A stretch of 64,000 nt of DNA from Thermocaproicibacter sp036844765 (GTDB taxonomy: Bacteria > Bacillota > Clostridia > Oscillospirales > Acutalibacteraceae). Below, in pieces: positions 7,977 through 16,511 of this stretch (the first letter of the stretch is position 1; the number at the start of each line of letters is the position of its first letter). A model generated the notes under the pieces. The model was not told the DNA's origin. It saw nothing but the letters and a program-made list of their open reading frames with translations, and did not search any database. Both the position numbers and the translations under genes were made by a program. Location: contig DAIUFE010000001.1 in the NCBI GenBank assembly GCA_036844765.1, positions 1 through 64,000 on the forward strand, given 5' to 3'.

Positions 7977-9302
7977 ATGAAAAGGCCTATCGTTTCCTTT
8001 CTGATGGCCGCGGTCTGCACGGCGGCCATGCTGGTGCTTCCGGCCTGCTCGAATCCGCCGGCGGCATCTTCCGCCGCCCCGCCGGCCGAGCCCAGCAGCG
8101 CCGCCGAAAGCTCCGAAGCGTCCGAAGCGCCCGCCGACGACCTGAGCGGCGAGATCACCTTCGCGTTCTGGGACGCCAACCAGCAGGACGGCATGCAGGC
8201 GCTGATCGACGCCTACACCGCCAAGCATCCGAACGTCAAGATCAACATCAGCGTCACCCCGTGGGACCAGTACTGGCAGGTGCTGGGCGCCGCCGCGGAA
8301 GGCGGAATGCCGGACGTCTTCTGGATGCACTCGAACAATTTCGTGGACTATGCGAAAAAAGACATCCTGATGGACTGCACCGACCTGTTTGACAAAGCCA
8401 ACTTCCCGGAGGGCATCAGCCAGGTCTTCCAGTGGGAAGGCAAGCAGCTGGGCGTCCCGAAGGACTTCGACACCATCGCCCTCGTCTACAACAAGACCCT
8501 GTTCGACAAGGCGAAGATCGCCTACCCCGACGACAGCTGGGACTGGAACACCCTGGTGGAAACCGCCAAGAAGCTGACCAAGGACGGCGTGTACGGCTTC
8601 TGCGCGCCGGGCAACGAGGACCAGAGCGGTTATCTGATCCCGATCTACCAGGCGGGCGGCTACACCGTGAAGATGGGCGAGAAAAAATCCGGCTACACCG
8701 ACCCCAAGTCCATCCAGGGCGTTCAGTGGTGGATCGACCTGCAGAACAAGTATAAGGTTTCTCCCACGCAGGCCCAGATGACGGAAATGAGCCAGCACGA
8801 CTATTTCAAGAGCGGCAAGGCCGCGATGGTCTTCCTGGGAAGCTGGGAAATCAAGGGCTACATCGATGCGATGAAGGAACTGGGCCAGGAGTTCGACGTG
8901 GCCGTGCTGCCGAAAGGCCCCACGGGGATCCGCGCCACCATTTACAACGGCCTGACCTACGCCGGCTATAAGGGGACGAAGCAGCCCGAGATCGTCAAGA
9001 GCTTCCTCACGTTCCTGGGAACCAAGGAAGCCGCCGAAGTGATGGGCAAATCCGGCGCGGCCATCCCGGCGTTCAACGGCACGCAGGAAAGCTGGTACAG
9101 CAACTTCCCGGGGCACAACGTCAAGGCCTATCCCGATATGATCAGCTACGGCGTGCAGTACCCGTTCTCCGTCACCAAAGCCGAATGGGGCGCCGAAGAA
9201 AAATCGCTGATCGCGGAGCTCTACACGCAGAAGAACCCCGACGTCGCGGCGCAGATGGCGAAGATCCAGAAGACTGTGGACTCTTATCTCGCCAAGGAAT
9301 GA
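7977..9302 (+). CDS. ABC transporter sugar-binding lipoprotein
   Basis: 441 residues from the ATG at 7977, chosen because GGGAGG at 7963-7968 precedes it by 8 nt; an in-frame upstream ATG at 7962 overlaps that site. Signal peptide with lipobox LPAC (Cys24) and an Ala/Ser/Pro/Glu-rich tether. The mature part is a cluster-B (UgpB/MalE-like) binding protein: EITFAFWDANQQDGMQALID, MPDVFWMHSN, IALVYNKTLFDKA, FKSGKAAMVFLGSW. It should capture an oligosaccharide outside the cell and deliver it to the two permeases that follow. A hairpin between this gene and the first permease gene is typical where the binding protein must be made in excess. Confidence 0.92.
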   Translation: MKRPIVSFLMAAVCTAAMLVLPACSNPPAASSAAPPAEPSSAAESSEASEAPADDLSGEITFAFWDANQQDGMQALIDAYTAKHPNVKINISVTPWDQYWQVLGAAAEGGMPDVFWMHSNNFVDYAKKDILMDCTDLFDKANFPEGISQVFQWEGKQLGVPKDFDTIALVYNKTLFDKAKIAYPDDSWDWNTLVETAKKLTKDGVYGFCAPGNEDQSGYLIPIYQAGGYTVKMGEKKSGYTDPKSIQGVQWWIDLQNKYKVSPTQAQMTEMSQHDYFKSGKAAMVFLGSWEIKGYIDAMKELGQEFDVAVLPKGPTGIRATIYNGLTYAGYKGTKQPEIVKSFLTFLGTKEAAEVMGKSGAAIPAFNGTQESWYSNFPGHNVKAYPDMISYGVQYPFSVTKAEWGAEEKSLIAELYTQKNPDVAAQMAKIQKTVDSYLAKE

Positions 9303-9342
9303 CGGCGGGCGGTTTCCGACGGATGATCTGATCCGAAAAGGG

Positions 9343-9372
9343 CAGGGTGCGGGATCGCTTTCCCGCGCCCTG
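9343..9372 (+). terminator. intergenic hairpin between binding-protein and permease genes
   Basis: CAGGGTGCGGGA and TCCCGCGCCCTG form a 12-bp stem with one G-U pair and a 6-nt loop and no T run after it. Such structures usually protect the upstream mRNA end or partly attenuate the downstream permease genes. Confidence 0.6.
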
Positions 9373-9394
9373 TTCTGGAAAGGAATGAAATTTC

Positions 9395-10300
9395 ATGGAG
9401 AACAAGACTCTGCGACGGCCGGGCGTCCGCTTTCACTCGGAATGGGCGTGGGCGTACGCGTTCGTCGCGCCGACCATCCTCGGCCTGATCGTGCTCAACG
9501 TGATCCCGTTTTTTCAGAGCGTCGGGCTGTCGCTGCAGGATAAGCACACCGGAGAGATCGGGTTCGGCAACTATATCCAGATGTTTACCCAGGATACCCT
9601 TTTCTGGCGCTCCAACCTCAACACGCTCGTTTTCACACTGCTGACGGTGCCGGTGGGGATCCTGCTGTCCCTGCTCTTCGCCTCGCTGCTGAACCGTCAG
9701 ATCAAGGGGCGGGACGTGTACCGCGGCATCTTCTTCCTGCCGCTGGTCTGCGCCCCCGCGGCCGTCGCGATGGTCTGGAAATGGGTGGTGTTCAATTCCC
9801 AGAGCGGGTTCCTGAACTACCTGCTCGGGCGGATCGGCATCACGGGGCCGAACTGGATTTCCGACCCGAACGCGGTGATGTTTTCAATCGCCATCGTCGC
9901 GGTCTGGAGCTCGATCGGGTACGACCTGGTCCTGCTGCTGGCGGGGATGCAGAGCATCCCGAAGGTCTATTATGAGGCCGCGGAAATCGACGGCGTGAGC
10001 CGGTTCCAGCAGTTCCGGTACATCACGGTCCCGCTGGTGTCGCCCACCCTGTTTTTCGTCATCGTGATGCGCACCATGAACGCCCTGCGGCAGTTCGACC
10101 TCAGCTTCATGTTCGCCAAGGACACCGACCCGACCTTCCCGGCCATCCAGACGCTTCTTTATCTGTTCTACCGGGAGACCTACGTGAAGCTGAATCTCAA
10201 TTACGGTTCCGCGATCGTCCTGTGGACGATGATCCTGATCCTCGCCCTGACCGCGCTGCAGTTCTACGGCGAGAAAAGGTGGGTCCATTATGACAGCTGA
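9395..10300 (+). CDS. ABC sugar transporter permease (MalF/UgpA type)
   Basis: 301 residues with six predicted transmembrane helices, beginning WAWAYAFVAPTILGLIVLNV. The ATPase-contacting EAA loop is present (YYEAAEIDGVSRFQQFRYIT). GGAAAGGA precedes the ATG closely. It pairs with the next permease and the binding protein upstream. No ATP-binding subunit is encoded in the window, so a shared MsmX-like ATPase elsewhere in the genome is expected (family knowledge plus inference). Confidence 0.93.
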   Translation: MENKTLRRPGVRFHSEWAWAYAFVAPTILGLIVLNVIPFFQSVGLSLQDKHTGEIGFGNYIQMFTQDTLFWRSNLNTLVFTLLTVPVGILLSLLFASLLNRQIKGRDVYRGIFFLPLVCAPAAVAMVWKWVVFNSQSGFLNYLLGRIGITGPNWISDPNAVMFSIAIVAVWSSIGYDLVLLLAGMQSIPKVYYEAAEIDGVSRFQQFRYITVPLVSPTLFFVIVMRTMNALRQFDLSFMFAKDTDPTFPAIQTLLYLFYRETYVKLNLNYGSAIVLWTMILILALTALQFYGEKRWVHYDS

Positions 10301-10316
10301 AGGGAGGTCGGCTTCC

Positions 10317-11210
10317 ATGCCGCAACAATCCGTGTCCGCGCGGAGAAGATTCCGCACGCAAAATCTTCCCGCCCACTGCGTTCTGATCCTTGCAAGCGTG
10401 CTGATGATCCTGCCTTTTGTCTGGATGCTGCTGACCTCCTTCAAGACCTTTGGGGAGTCGATCCGCATCCCGCCCCTGTTTTTCCCGCAGAGCATCCCGT
10501 CCAAGGCCTTTTCCGGGGAAAAAGGGTTCGGCTACTTATTTACCAATTACCAGTTCGTGCTGCAGAAGATCGATTATTTCGGGCGCCTGTACTGGAATAC
10601 CTTCGCGCTGATCGCGGGGCGCATCGTCCTCGCGGTTTTCACCAGCTCGCTCGCCGCCTACGCGTTCGCCAAGCTGGAGTTTCCGCTCAAGAATTTCCTT
10701 TTCTCCGTCGTCCTGGTTCAGCTGATGATGCCGAACCAGATCTTCATCGTGCCGCAGTTCAAAATGGCGGTCTCGCTCGGCATCAACAATTCGATCGCCG
10801 GGCTGATCTTTCCCGGCCTGGTCAGCGCGTTCGGCACCTTTTTCATGCGGCAGTTCTATAGGGGCCTGCCGGATGAGCTTTCGGAATCCGCCATGATCGA
10901 AGGCTGCAACCACTGGCAGATTTTCACGCGCGTCCTGTTCCCGCTGACGAAGACGCCGGTCATGGCGCTTTCCATCTTCACGGCGGTGTTCGCCTGGTCC
11001 GACCTGATGTGGCCTTTGATCGTGAACCCGGATAACCACGAGGCGACGCTGGCCTCGGCCCTGGCGAAGATTCAGGGGATGAGCCTGGTGTTCAAAACGC
11101 CGCACCTGATGGCGGTTTCCGTGCTCGCCATGATCCCGATGATCCTGCTGTACCTCGTTTTCCAGAAGCAGTTCGTCGAGGGCATCGCGATGACCGGCCT
11201 GAAAGCCTGA
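10317..11210 (+). CDS. ABC sugar transporter permease (MalG/UgpE type)
   Basis: 297 residues from ATG 10317, preceded by AGGGAGG at 10301-10307. An upstream in-frame ATG at 10290 overlaps the end of the first permease gene and has its own AAGGTGG, so a 306-residue form coupled to the previous gene is possible. Six transmembrane helices and the EAA loop ELSESAMIEGCNHWQIFTRV identify it as the second inner-membrane subunit. The C-terminus FQKQFVEGIAMTGLKA is characteristic of MalG-type subunits. The next gene (GH127-like) follows after 14 nt, so import and hydrolysis are co-expressed. Confidence 0.92.
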   Translation: MPQQSVSARRRFRTQNLPAHCVLILASVLMILPFVWMLLTSFKTFGESIRIPPLFFPQSIPSKAFSGEKGFGYLFTNYQFVLQKIDYFGRLYWNTFALIAGRIVLAVFTSSLAAYAFAKLEFPLKNFLFSVVLVQLMMPNQIFIVPQFKMAVSLGINNSIAGLIFPGLVSAFGTFFMRQFYRGLPDELSESAMIEGCNHWQIFTRVLFPLTKTPVMALSIFTAVFAWSDLMWPLIVNPDNHEATLASALAKIQGMSLVFKTPHLMAVSVLAMIPMILLYLVFQKQFVEGIAMTGLKA

Positions 11211-11224
11211 AAGGGGAAAAGAGT

Positions 11225-12940
11225 TTGGACTGCATTGATTTTGCCGATATCGACATCCAAGGCGACCTGGCCGTGCGTTCCGGCCGGAACTTCGCCCGGC
11301 TCGAAGGACATTGGTACCGCCCGGAGGAGGTGTTCCACGCGGATTCGCACGGCTGGCCCGGGGACTGGGAAGGGCGCATCCTCCTCGCCCTCACGCTGCT
11401 GGAGCAGAGCACGCACCGGACGAGCGCCTACCGGGAGGAGATTCTGGAGCGGATCCCGGAGCACCTGAACGAAAGGGGATATTTCGGCCCCATTCTGCCG
11501 CCGGGCGTTTTCGACGAGCAGCACTACGGCGGGCACAGCTGGATGCTGCGCGCCCTGGCGGAATCCTGCCGCTCCCATCGGGACCCGGCCGCGCTTTCCC
11601 TTCTGGAAAGGATGGTGAAAAATTTCCTGCTGCCGGCGAGGGGCGCCTTCGCCCGGTATCCGATCGACCCCGCGACCCGCTTTCAGGAGCAGGACGTCTG
11701 GACCCTTTCCAAGCTGCAGACGAAGACCAAGCATCACGCCGAGACCTCCGACGCCGGGTGCGTGTTCATCATGATCGACGGCGCAACGGCGGCCTACGGC
11801 GTGCTGCGCTGGCCGGAGCTGCGGGAAGTGATCGAGGAGATGATCGCCCGCTTCATGGAGATGGACCTCGAAACCCTGGCGATCCAGACGCACGCGACAC
11901 TGAGCGCCACCCGCGGGATCCTGCGTTTTTACGAGCAGACCGGCGAGAAGCGGTTCCTCGACATGGCCGTGAGCCGGTACGCGCTTTACCGCAGAAAGGC
12001 GTGGACGGAAGCCTACGGCAATTACAACTGGTTCGGCGCGCCCCGCTGGACGGAGCCCTGCGCGATCATCGATTCGTTCATGGTCGCCGTTCAGCTCTGG
12101 AAGCACACGGGGAACGCCGCCTACCTGAACGACGCCCACCTGATCTATTTCAACGCGCTGTCGCACGGGAACCGGATCAACGGGTCCTTCGGCACCGACC
12201 GCTGCTGCGGGGCGCGGGCCTCGGACGAACCCCTGTTCCTCTCGCCGGTGAACTACGAGACCTACTGGTGCTGCACCATGCGGGGAGGGGAGGGCTTCTC
12301 CCGCGCGATCGCGTACAATTTCTTCCTGAACGGGAACGCGGTGTTCGTCCCGTTCTACAATTCCTGCACGGCGCGGCTCCCGCTGCCCGGCGGCAGGCTG
12401 GTCGTCCGGGAAAGCACCCGCTATCCTTTCAGCGGCCTCGTGCGCTTCACCGTGACCGAATCCTCCTGCGGGCCGGTCTCCGTCCGCCTGTTCGTGCCCG
12501 CGTGGAGCGGCGCCGTTTCCCTTTCGGTCAACGGGGAGCGGCTTCCGCAGAAGCCGGAAAACGGCTTCGTTTCCGTGAACCGGGCGTTCCGCGCCGGCGA
12601 TGTGCTGGAGATGGACCTCGGCCTCGGCCTGCGCGCCGAGGAGGCTGATTTTGAAAACAGCGTGAAGGGGTATCACAAGTTTTTCTACGGCCCGATGCTG
12701 CTGGGGCGGAAGGCCAGGCCGGAGACGGACTCACTGGACGGCAACCGGTTCGAAAATTACGCGGAGAGCCGCTATAAGTCCTCGGAGATCGTCCCGATCC
12801 CGAAGAACGCGCGCTTCGACCGCGTCGGGGAGCGCGAGTTCCGGGTACGGGGAAGCGATATCGTCCTTTCCTCCCTGTGCAGCGTCCGCGACATGACCCG
12901 GGAGGATACCATCCGGCAGATGCTGTTCGCGGAAAAATAA
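11225..12940 (+). CDS. GH127-like glycoside hydrolase, divergent paralogue
   Basis: 571 residues from a TTG start with GGGGAAAAG just upstream; no signal peptide. Overall layout follows the DUF1680/GH127 superfamily: an all-alpha barrel (LSATRGILRFYEQTGEKRFLD, LWKHTGNAAYLNDAHLIYFN) and then a beta-sandwich with VSLSVNGERLP. The metal-site pattern is retained: Glu277-Pro-Cys279 (WTEPCAIID) and Cys349-Cys350 (YETYWCCTMRGGEGF). CCP of classical members is replaced by CCT, and an extra Cys pair (RCCGAR, 327-328) is present. It may act on a different arabinofuranosyl linkage or another beta-furanoside than the gene at 941. It sits between the importer and a carbohydrate-binding lipoprotein. Confidence 0.75.
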   Translation: MDCIDFADIDIQGDLAVRSGRNFARLEGHWYRPEEVFHADSHGWPGDWEGRILLALTLLEQSTHRTSAYREEILERIPEHLNERGYFGPILPPGVFDEQHYGGHSWMLRALAESCRSHRDPAALSLLERMVKNFLLPARGAFARYPIDPATRFQEQDVWTLSKLQTKTKHHAETSDAGCVFIMIDGATAAYGVLRWPELREVIEEMIARFMEMDLETLAIQTHATLSATRGILRFYEQTGEKRFLDMAVSRYALYRRKAWTEAYGNYNWFGAPRWTEPCAIIDSFMVAVQLWKHTGNAAYLNDAHLIYFNALSHGNRINGSFGTDRCCGARASDEPLFLSPVNYETYWCCTMRGGEGFSRAIAYNFFLNGNAVFVPFYNSCTARLPLPGGRLVVRESTRYPFSGLVRFTVTESSCGPVSVRLFVPAWSGAVSLSVNGERLPQKPENGFVSVNRAFRAGDVLEMDLGLGLRAEEADFENSVKGYHKFFYGPMLLGRKARPETDSLDGNRFENYAESRYKSSEIVPIPKNARFDRVGEREFRVRGSDIVLSSLCSVRDMTREDTIRQMLFAEK

Positions 12941-12981
12941 AGGGCCGTGATTTTTTGAATCGGAGGAGAGGATGATTCCGA

Positions 12982-14946
12982 ATGACCTCGAAACGGCAAT
13001 CCATTTTCAGGCGGGCGGGGGCCTGCCTGCTGGCGTGCGCCCCGTGTCTGCCTTTCGGCGCGGGGTGCGACGTGCGCCGCTATCCCAAAATCAAGGAGGG
13101 AGAGAAAACGACGGCGGCTTATACCGAGACCCCCGAGGCGTTCGCCAACCCGATGAAGGGGTTCCGTCCCACCCGCTATCTTCAGGACGCCGCGTTCCCC
13201 TCCGGGGAATACGCGTCGGTCTGCAAGCAGTATGTGAAATATACGGACCTGGAGGAATCGGCGGACGACACGGCGCAGAAGATCATCGAGTGGAGCAACC
13301 GGGCGTGGAAGGGGATCGAATCGAAGAACCTCAAGGTGATTCCCCGCGTGGTCATCGTGTATCCGAACGGCCCGGACGGCGGGGACAGCGGCTATTGGCC
13401 GGAGGGGATCCGCCACGACGACCCGGTCTACTGCTGGCTGACCGACCCGTTCAAGCGCCGCCTGCGCGATTTTATCGCGAAGCTGGGCCAGGCGTGGGAC
13501 AACGATCCGCGGGTGGCCGCCGTGGAGGCCGGCCTCTGGGGCAAGTGGGGCGAGCATCACATCTCGCCGCTCAATCTGCCCAACGGCGGCGGCAACCGCA
13601 TCCCCGCGGATTTCCAGGTTGCCATTGGAGACGCCTTCGCCAAGGCTTTCCCGAATAAAAAGGTCATGGTCCGCTATCCCGAAACCTTTACGGACTACGA
13701 TTTCGGCTTTTACTGGGACTCCTTCGCCCTGCCGGACGACAAGGACTGCGGCAAGCAGATCATCCAGCGGAAAGAATGGAAAACGCAGATGATCAGCGGG
13801 GAGGTGGCCTACGACTGGGGCGACCAGTCCCTCCTCGGCGGCAAGCCCGACGCCACGCTCTCCAGCGAGAAGGGCACCGCCTCCGTGATCGACTGGATCG
13901 GCAAGACCCACGCTTCCAGTCTCGGCTGGATCTCCGACTACACCCAGACCGACAAAAACGTCGCGGAAAACGCCGCGCTGATGCAGAAAAAACTGGGCTA
14001 CCGGTATGTGATCCAATCCGCCGGCTTCACCAAGGCGGTGCGTCAGGGCGACGAGCTGTCGCTGACTTTCAACGTGTCCAACGTGGGGTCCGCGCCCTTC
14101 TATTACCCATGGCCGGTCGAGGTGAGTCTGCTGGACCAGGACCGCGCCCCGGTGTGGAAAGACACCGTCCCCGTGGATATCCGCAACTGGCGGCCGGGGA
14201 ACACCTACACGGTGACGGGCCGGTTTACGGTCCCGAAAGATCTGCGCTCCGGAACCTATACCCTTGCGCTGGCGGTTTTGGATCCGTCCGGAAATCTTCC
14301 CTCCCTGCGCTTTGCCAATACCAATTATTATAAAGGGGGCCGGACGCCGCTCGGTATCGTCGGCGTCGGCCACGGGCCGGAGGAGACGGTGAAGCTGGAG
14401 CCGTTCGATTCGCTCTATTCGGACCGCACGCTCCATTACACGCTGGAAGGCGGCCCGGGCGGGACGGTCCAGGACACGCAGTCGTACCCGCCGGAGCCGG
14501 AAGAGGTGATCGACACAACGCCGGAGCTCCATTCCGTCAAAATCCCCGGGAACCTTGCCTATCAGAAGCCGGTCACCGTCTCCAGCACGGAGACGCAGTA
14601 CCAAAATTACGCCCCCGGCGCCGTGGACGGCGATCCGGAGACCCGCTGGTCGTCCGAATGGGGGAAGGACCCCTCCTGGATCGCGGTGGATCTTCAGGAG
14701 CCGGCCGAGATCGGCGGCGTCACCCTGAAATGGGAATGGTCCTACGCCAAATCCTATGAGATCCAGGTGTCGGACGACGGGAACAAATGGAAATCCGTCT
14801 ACCACACCGACGAAGGCAGGGGAAAGACCGAGAAGATCCAATTCAAGCCCGTCAAAGCGCGCTATGTACGCGTCTACTGTATCCAGCGCGCGCTTCAATG
14901 GGGCTATTCTCTCTACGAGATCGAAGTCTACGCGCCTGAGAAGTAA
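12982..14946 (+). CDS. DUF4832 lipoprotein with C-terminal F5/8 C (CBM32-like) domain
   Basis: 654 residues. Signal peptide with a lipobox-like FGAGC (Cys29), so probably anchored outside the membrane. The middle (about 45-350) resembles the DUF4832 family, a TIM-barrel-like hydrolase fold: FANPMKGFRPTRYL, VEAGLWGKWGEHH, VMVRYPETFTDYDFGFYWD, with candidate acidic residues. A beta-sandwich segment follows (LSLTFNVSNVGSAPFYYPWP). The last 140 residues form an F5/8 type C / discoidin module (AVDGDPETRWSSEW, WIAVDLQEP, YEIQVSDDGNKWK, ARYVRVYC). GGAGGAGAGG before the ATG supports the start. It probably binds and perhaps trims the glycan at the cell surface before import; no activity is assigned to DUF4832 here. 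Confidence 0.82.
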   Translation: MTSKRQSIFRRAGACLLACAPCLPFGAGCDVRRYPKIKEGEKTTAAYTETPEAFANPMKGFRPTRYLQDAAFPSGEYASVCKQYVKYTDLEESADDTAQKIIEWSNRAWKGIESKNLKVIPRVVIVYPNGPDGGDSGYWPEGIRHDDPVYCWLTDPFKRRLRDFIAKLGQAWDNDPRVAAVEAGLWGKWGEHHISPLNLPNGGGNRIPADFQVAIGDAFAKAFPNKKVMVRYPETFTDYDFGFYWDSFALPDDKDCGKQIIQRKEWKTQMISGEVAYDWGDQSLLGGKPDATLSSEKGTASVIDWIGKTHASSLGWISDYTQTDKNVAENAALMQKKLGYRYVIQSAGFTKAVRQGDELSLTFNVSNVGSAPFYYPWPVEVSLLDQDRAPVWKDTVPVDIRNWRPGNTYTVTGRFTVPKDLRSGTYTLALAVLDPSGNLPSLRFANTNYYKGGRTPLGIVGVGHGPEETVKLEPFDSLYSDRTLHYTLEGGPGGTVQDTQSYPPEPEEVIDTTPELHSVKIPGNLAYQKPVTVSSTETQYQNYAPGAVDGDPETRWSSEWGKDPSWIAVDLQEPAEIGGVTLKWEWSYAKSYEIQVSDDGNKWKSVYHTDEGRGKTEKIQFKPVKARYVRVYCIQRALQWGYSLYEIEVYAPEK

Positions 14947-14992
14947 TTCTCCCGCGCTCTCAGATCCGAGCGGAAAGTCCGACCGCGGGAGC

Positions 14993-15040
14993 CTTCCACA
15001 CCAAATGCCCGACCGAAAGGTCGGGCATTTGGTGTGGAAG
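14993..15040. repeat. 22-bp perfect hairpin with GAAA tetraloop between convergent genes
   Basis: Bases 14993-15014 (CTTCCACACC...CCGACC) are exactly complementary to 15019-15040, leaving the loop GAAA. It lies between the DUF4832 gene and the convergent C39 peptidase gene. Neither side has a T run, so it is not a textbook intrinsic terminator, though it could still end or protect both messages. Confidence 0.8.
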
Positions 15041-15096
15041 AAGATGACGGAAACTCTGCCTGCCGTACTGAAGGGATGTCTTTCCCGCCTCGATTT

Positions 15097-16035
15097 TCAG
15101 AGGATGATCACCGCCTGATTTCCCAGTTGATGATACCGTTTCTCAAACAGCGGCATGGAATAAGTGATCATGCCCTTCCACGGGTCGTTCAAAGTAACGG
15201 TGCCCTTCGCGGTATCATAGCCTACGAGTACGGTGCAGTGTTCGTTTTCCATAAAATTAACCTTCCGCCCCGTATCTTTCGCCGTCCAGGTGGCGCTGAT
15301 CCGCGTGTCCAGCATCGCGATCGTCACCCAACAAATCACGGGAACCCCCTTTGCCACATACTGATAGAGCTGGTCGGGAGTGCTGCCGGTAACGAGCTTT
15401 GCCTGATATTTTCCGCCGGCGTCCGATAAGTACTGATTCGCCGTTTTCACAATGACGGGAGCATTGCACCCCAGCCCGTTCTTTGAATGAGGATTCCCAA
15501 TAAAATAAGTATCCAGGCTGTACGGCTCGTTCGTGATCGGCAAATAATCGTCTGCAATGGTGCATTTGTCAACGCCGTACCCAAGATGGTTCAAGATGAT
15601 TGTCAATGCCGTCGCCTCACAGCCCGTCGGCAGTTCCGGACGCTGCAGAATATTATCGATCTCAATATAATATCGGCCGCGGGGCGCTTTCCCGCTCTGC
15701 GTATCGGCAGGATTCGAGTCGGACGCGGCTGCGGGGTTGGATGCGGTGCCGGGGCCGGACTCGGCTTTCAGAGAAGGCGCCGTTTTAGAAGGGACTGGAA
15801 CTTTGGAGTTGGCCGTAGTTTCAGAGCTGGCCGCGGATTCCGCGGATTTGAGAACAGCTGTTGCTTGAGAGCTGGAAGCAGTTGCAGAAGTGGCGGAAGT
15901 TGCCGGACTGCTTGTACGGATTCTTGTGTCGGCGCCGGTTCCGGTTCCATAGACCGCGATTAAGCCGGCGAGGCCAAGCATCACTGCAATCGAGGAAAAA
16001 GGCGCCAATAGACGGTTTCGCTTCACTGGGATCAC
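15097..16035 (-). CDS. secreted C39-like cysteine peptidase (Peptidase_C39_2)
   Basis: 312 residues. An N-terminal hydrophobic segment (about 11-30) acts as a signal peptide or anchor. A low-complexity Ser/Ala/Thr/Pro tether (about 40-118) crosses the wall region. The C-terminal 190 residues are the papain-like C39_2 domain: catalytic Cys139 in LPTGCEATAL, His266 in ENEHCTVLVGYD and the Asn283-Asp284 element in LNDPWKG. This family occurs as solitary exported proteins with no bacteriocin partner; here too there is no ABC exporter or double-glycine leader peptide nearby. Substrate unknown; cell-wall-associated peptides are plausible. It is flanked by strong inverted repeats at 14993-15040 and 16099-16135. 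Confidence 0.85.
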   Translation of the reverse strand: MIPVKRNRLLAPFSSIAVMLGLAGLIAVYGTGTGADTRIRTSSPATSATSATASSSQATAVLKSAESAASSETTANSKVPVPSKTAPSLKAESGPGTASNPAAASDSNPADTQSGKAPRGRYYIEIDNILQRPELPTGCEATALTIILNHLGYGVDKCTIADDYLPITNEPYSLDTYFIGNPHSKNGLGCNAPVIVKTANQYLSDAGGKYQAKLVTGSTPDQLYQYVAKGVPVICWVTIAMLDTRISATWTAKDTGRKVNFMENEHCTVLVGYDTAKGTVTLNDPWKGMITYSMPLFEKRYHQLGNQAVIIL

Positions 16036-16098
16036 CTTATGGAATTTTTGTAAAATCCGGATTCTTACAGCATTTCCAGTTGATTATGCAAGCGGGTT

Positions 16099-16135
16099 TG
16101 TGTTCCCCCCCGCCGAAGGCGGAGGGGGGAACACA
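16099..16135. repeat. GC-rich hairpin upstream of the C39 peptidase
   Basis: TGTGTTCCCCCC (16099-16110) pairs exactly with GGGGGGAACACA (16124-16135). An inner CGCC/GGCG stem continues it after a 2-nt bulge, around a GAA loop. On the reverse strand it lies 64 bp before the peptidase start and would be in its leader. Confidence 0.75.
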
Positions 16136-16326
16136 TCATTCGCAAATTGCAATGAAATTGCTGTAGAGAAAAAGTATTTATATTATCGCACTTTTATATG
16201 TCTTATCTGTGACTTACAAATAAGAAAATCATGAAAAAGCGGATGTATGACGGGAGTCGGGCAGCGCGGTTTTTACGCGCGGATGCACAGCTTCTTTTTC
16301 ATGTTGTCGTCCATAGAGAGTCCGAC

Positions 16327-16362
16327 GACTTCGCCGTTTTGGACTGTCACAACGGCGAAGTC
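16327..16362. repeat. 12-bp inverted repeat downstream of argF
   Basis: GACTTCGCCGTT (16327-16338) and AACGGCGAAGTC (16351-16362) are exact complements around a 12-nt loop. No T run follows on either strand. It may end the arginine transcript or be a remnant of a mobile repeat. Confidence 0.6.
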
Positions 16363-16457
16363 CTATATAAGAAAACATAAATACTGCTTGCCAACTGCCT
16401 GCAAACCGTTGATATTCCTGGATTTCCCTAAGTCCTACAATTTCACTCCAACCAGTC

Positions 16458-16494
16458 GAGAGCCCCGACACGCGATTTGCGTACCGGGGTTCTC
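16458..16494 (-). terminator. possible terminator hairpin of the arginine operon
   Basis: GAGAGCCCCG (16458-16467) and CGGGGTTCTC (16485-16494) form a 10-bp stem with one wobble pair, starting 18 bp after the argF stop. It lacks a U tract, so the assignment rests on position. Confidence 0.4.
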
Positions 16495-16511
16495 TTTCCC
16501 TATATGCGGGG

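Larger units (their letters stand above)
16036..16511. other. 476-bp non-coding gap rich in inverted repeats
   Basis: No credible gene is visible between the C39 peptidase and argF. Besides the three stems listed separately, CATGAAAAAG (16230-16239) and CTTTTTCATG (16294-16303) form a 10-bp inverted repeat around a GC-rich core. AT-rich sequence at 16160-16210 probably holds the peptidase promoter on the reverse strand, without a convincing -35. Confidence 0.6.

Noticed and set aside
15097..16035. Bacteriocin-processing C39 peptidase
   Set aside because: No ABC exporter domain, no double-glycine leader peptide and no immunity gene nearby; the protein is a solitary exported C39_2-type enzyme.
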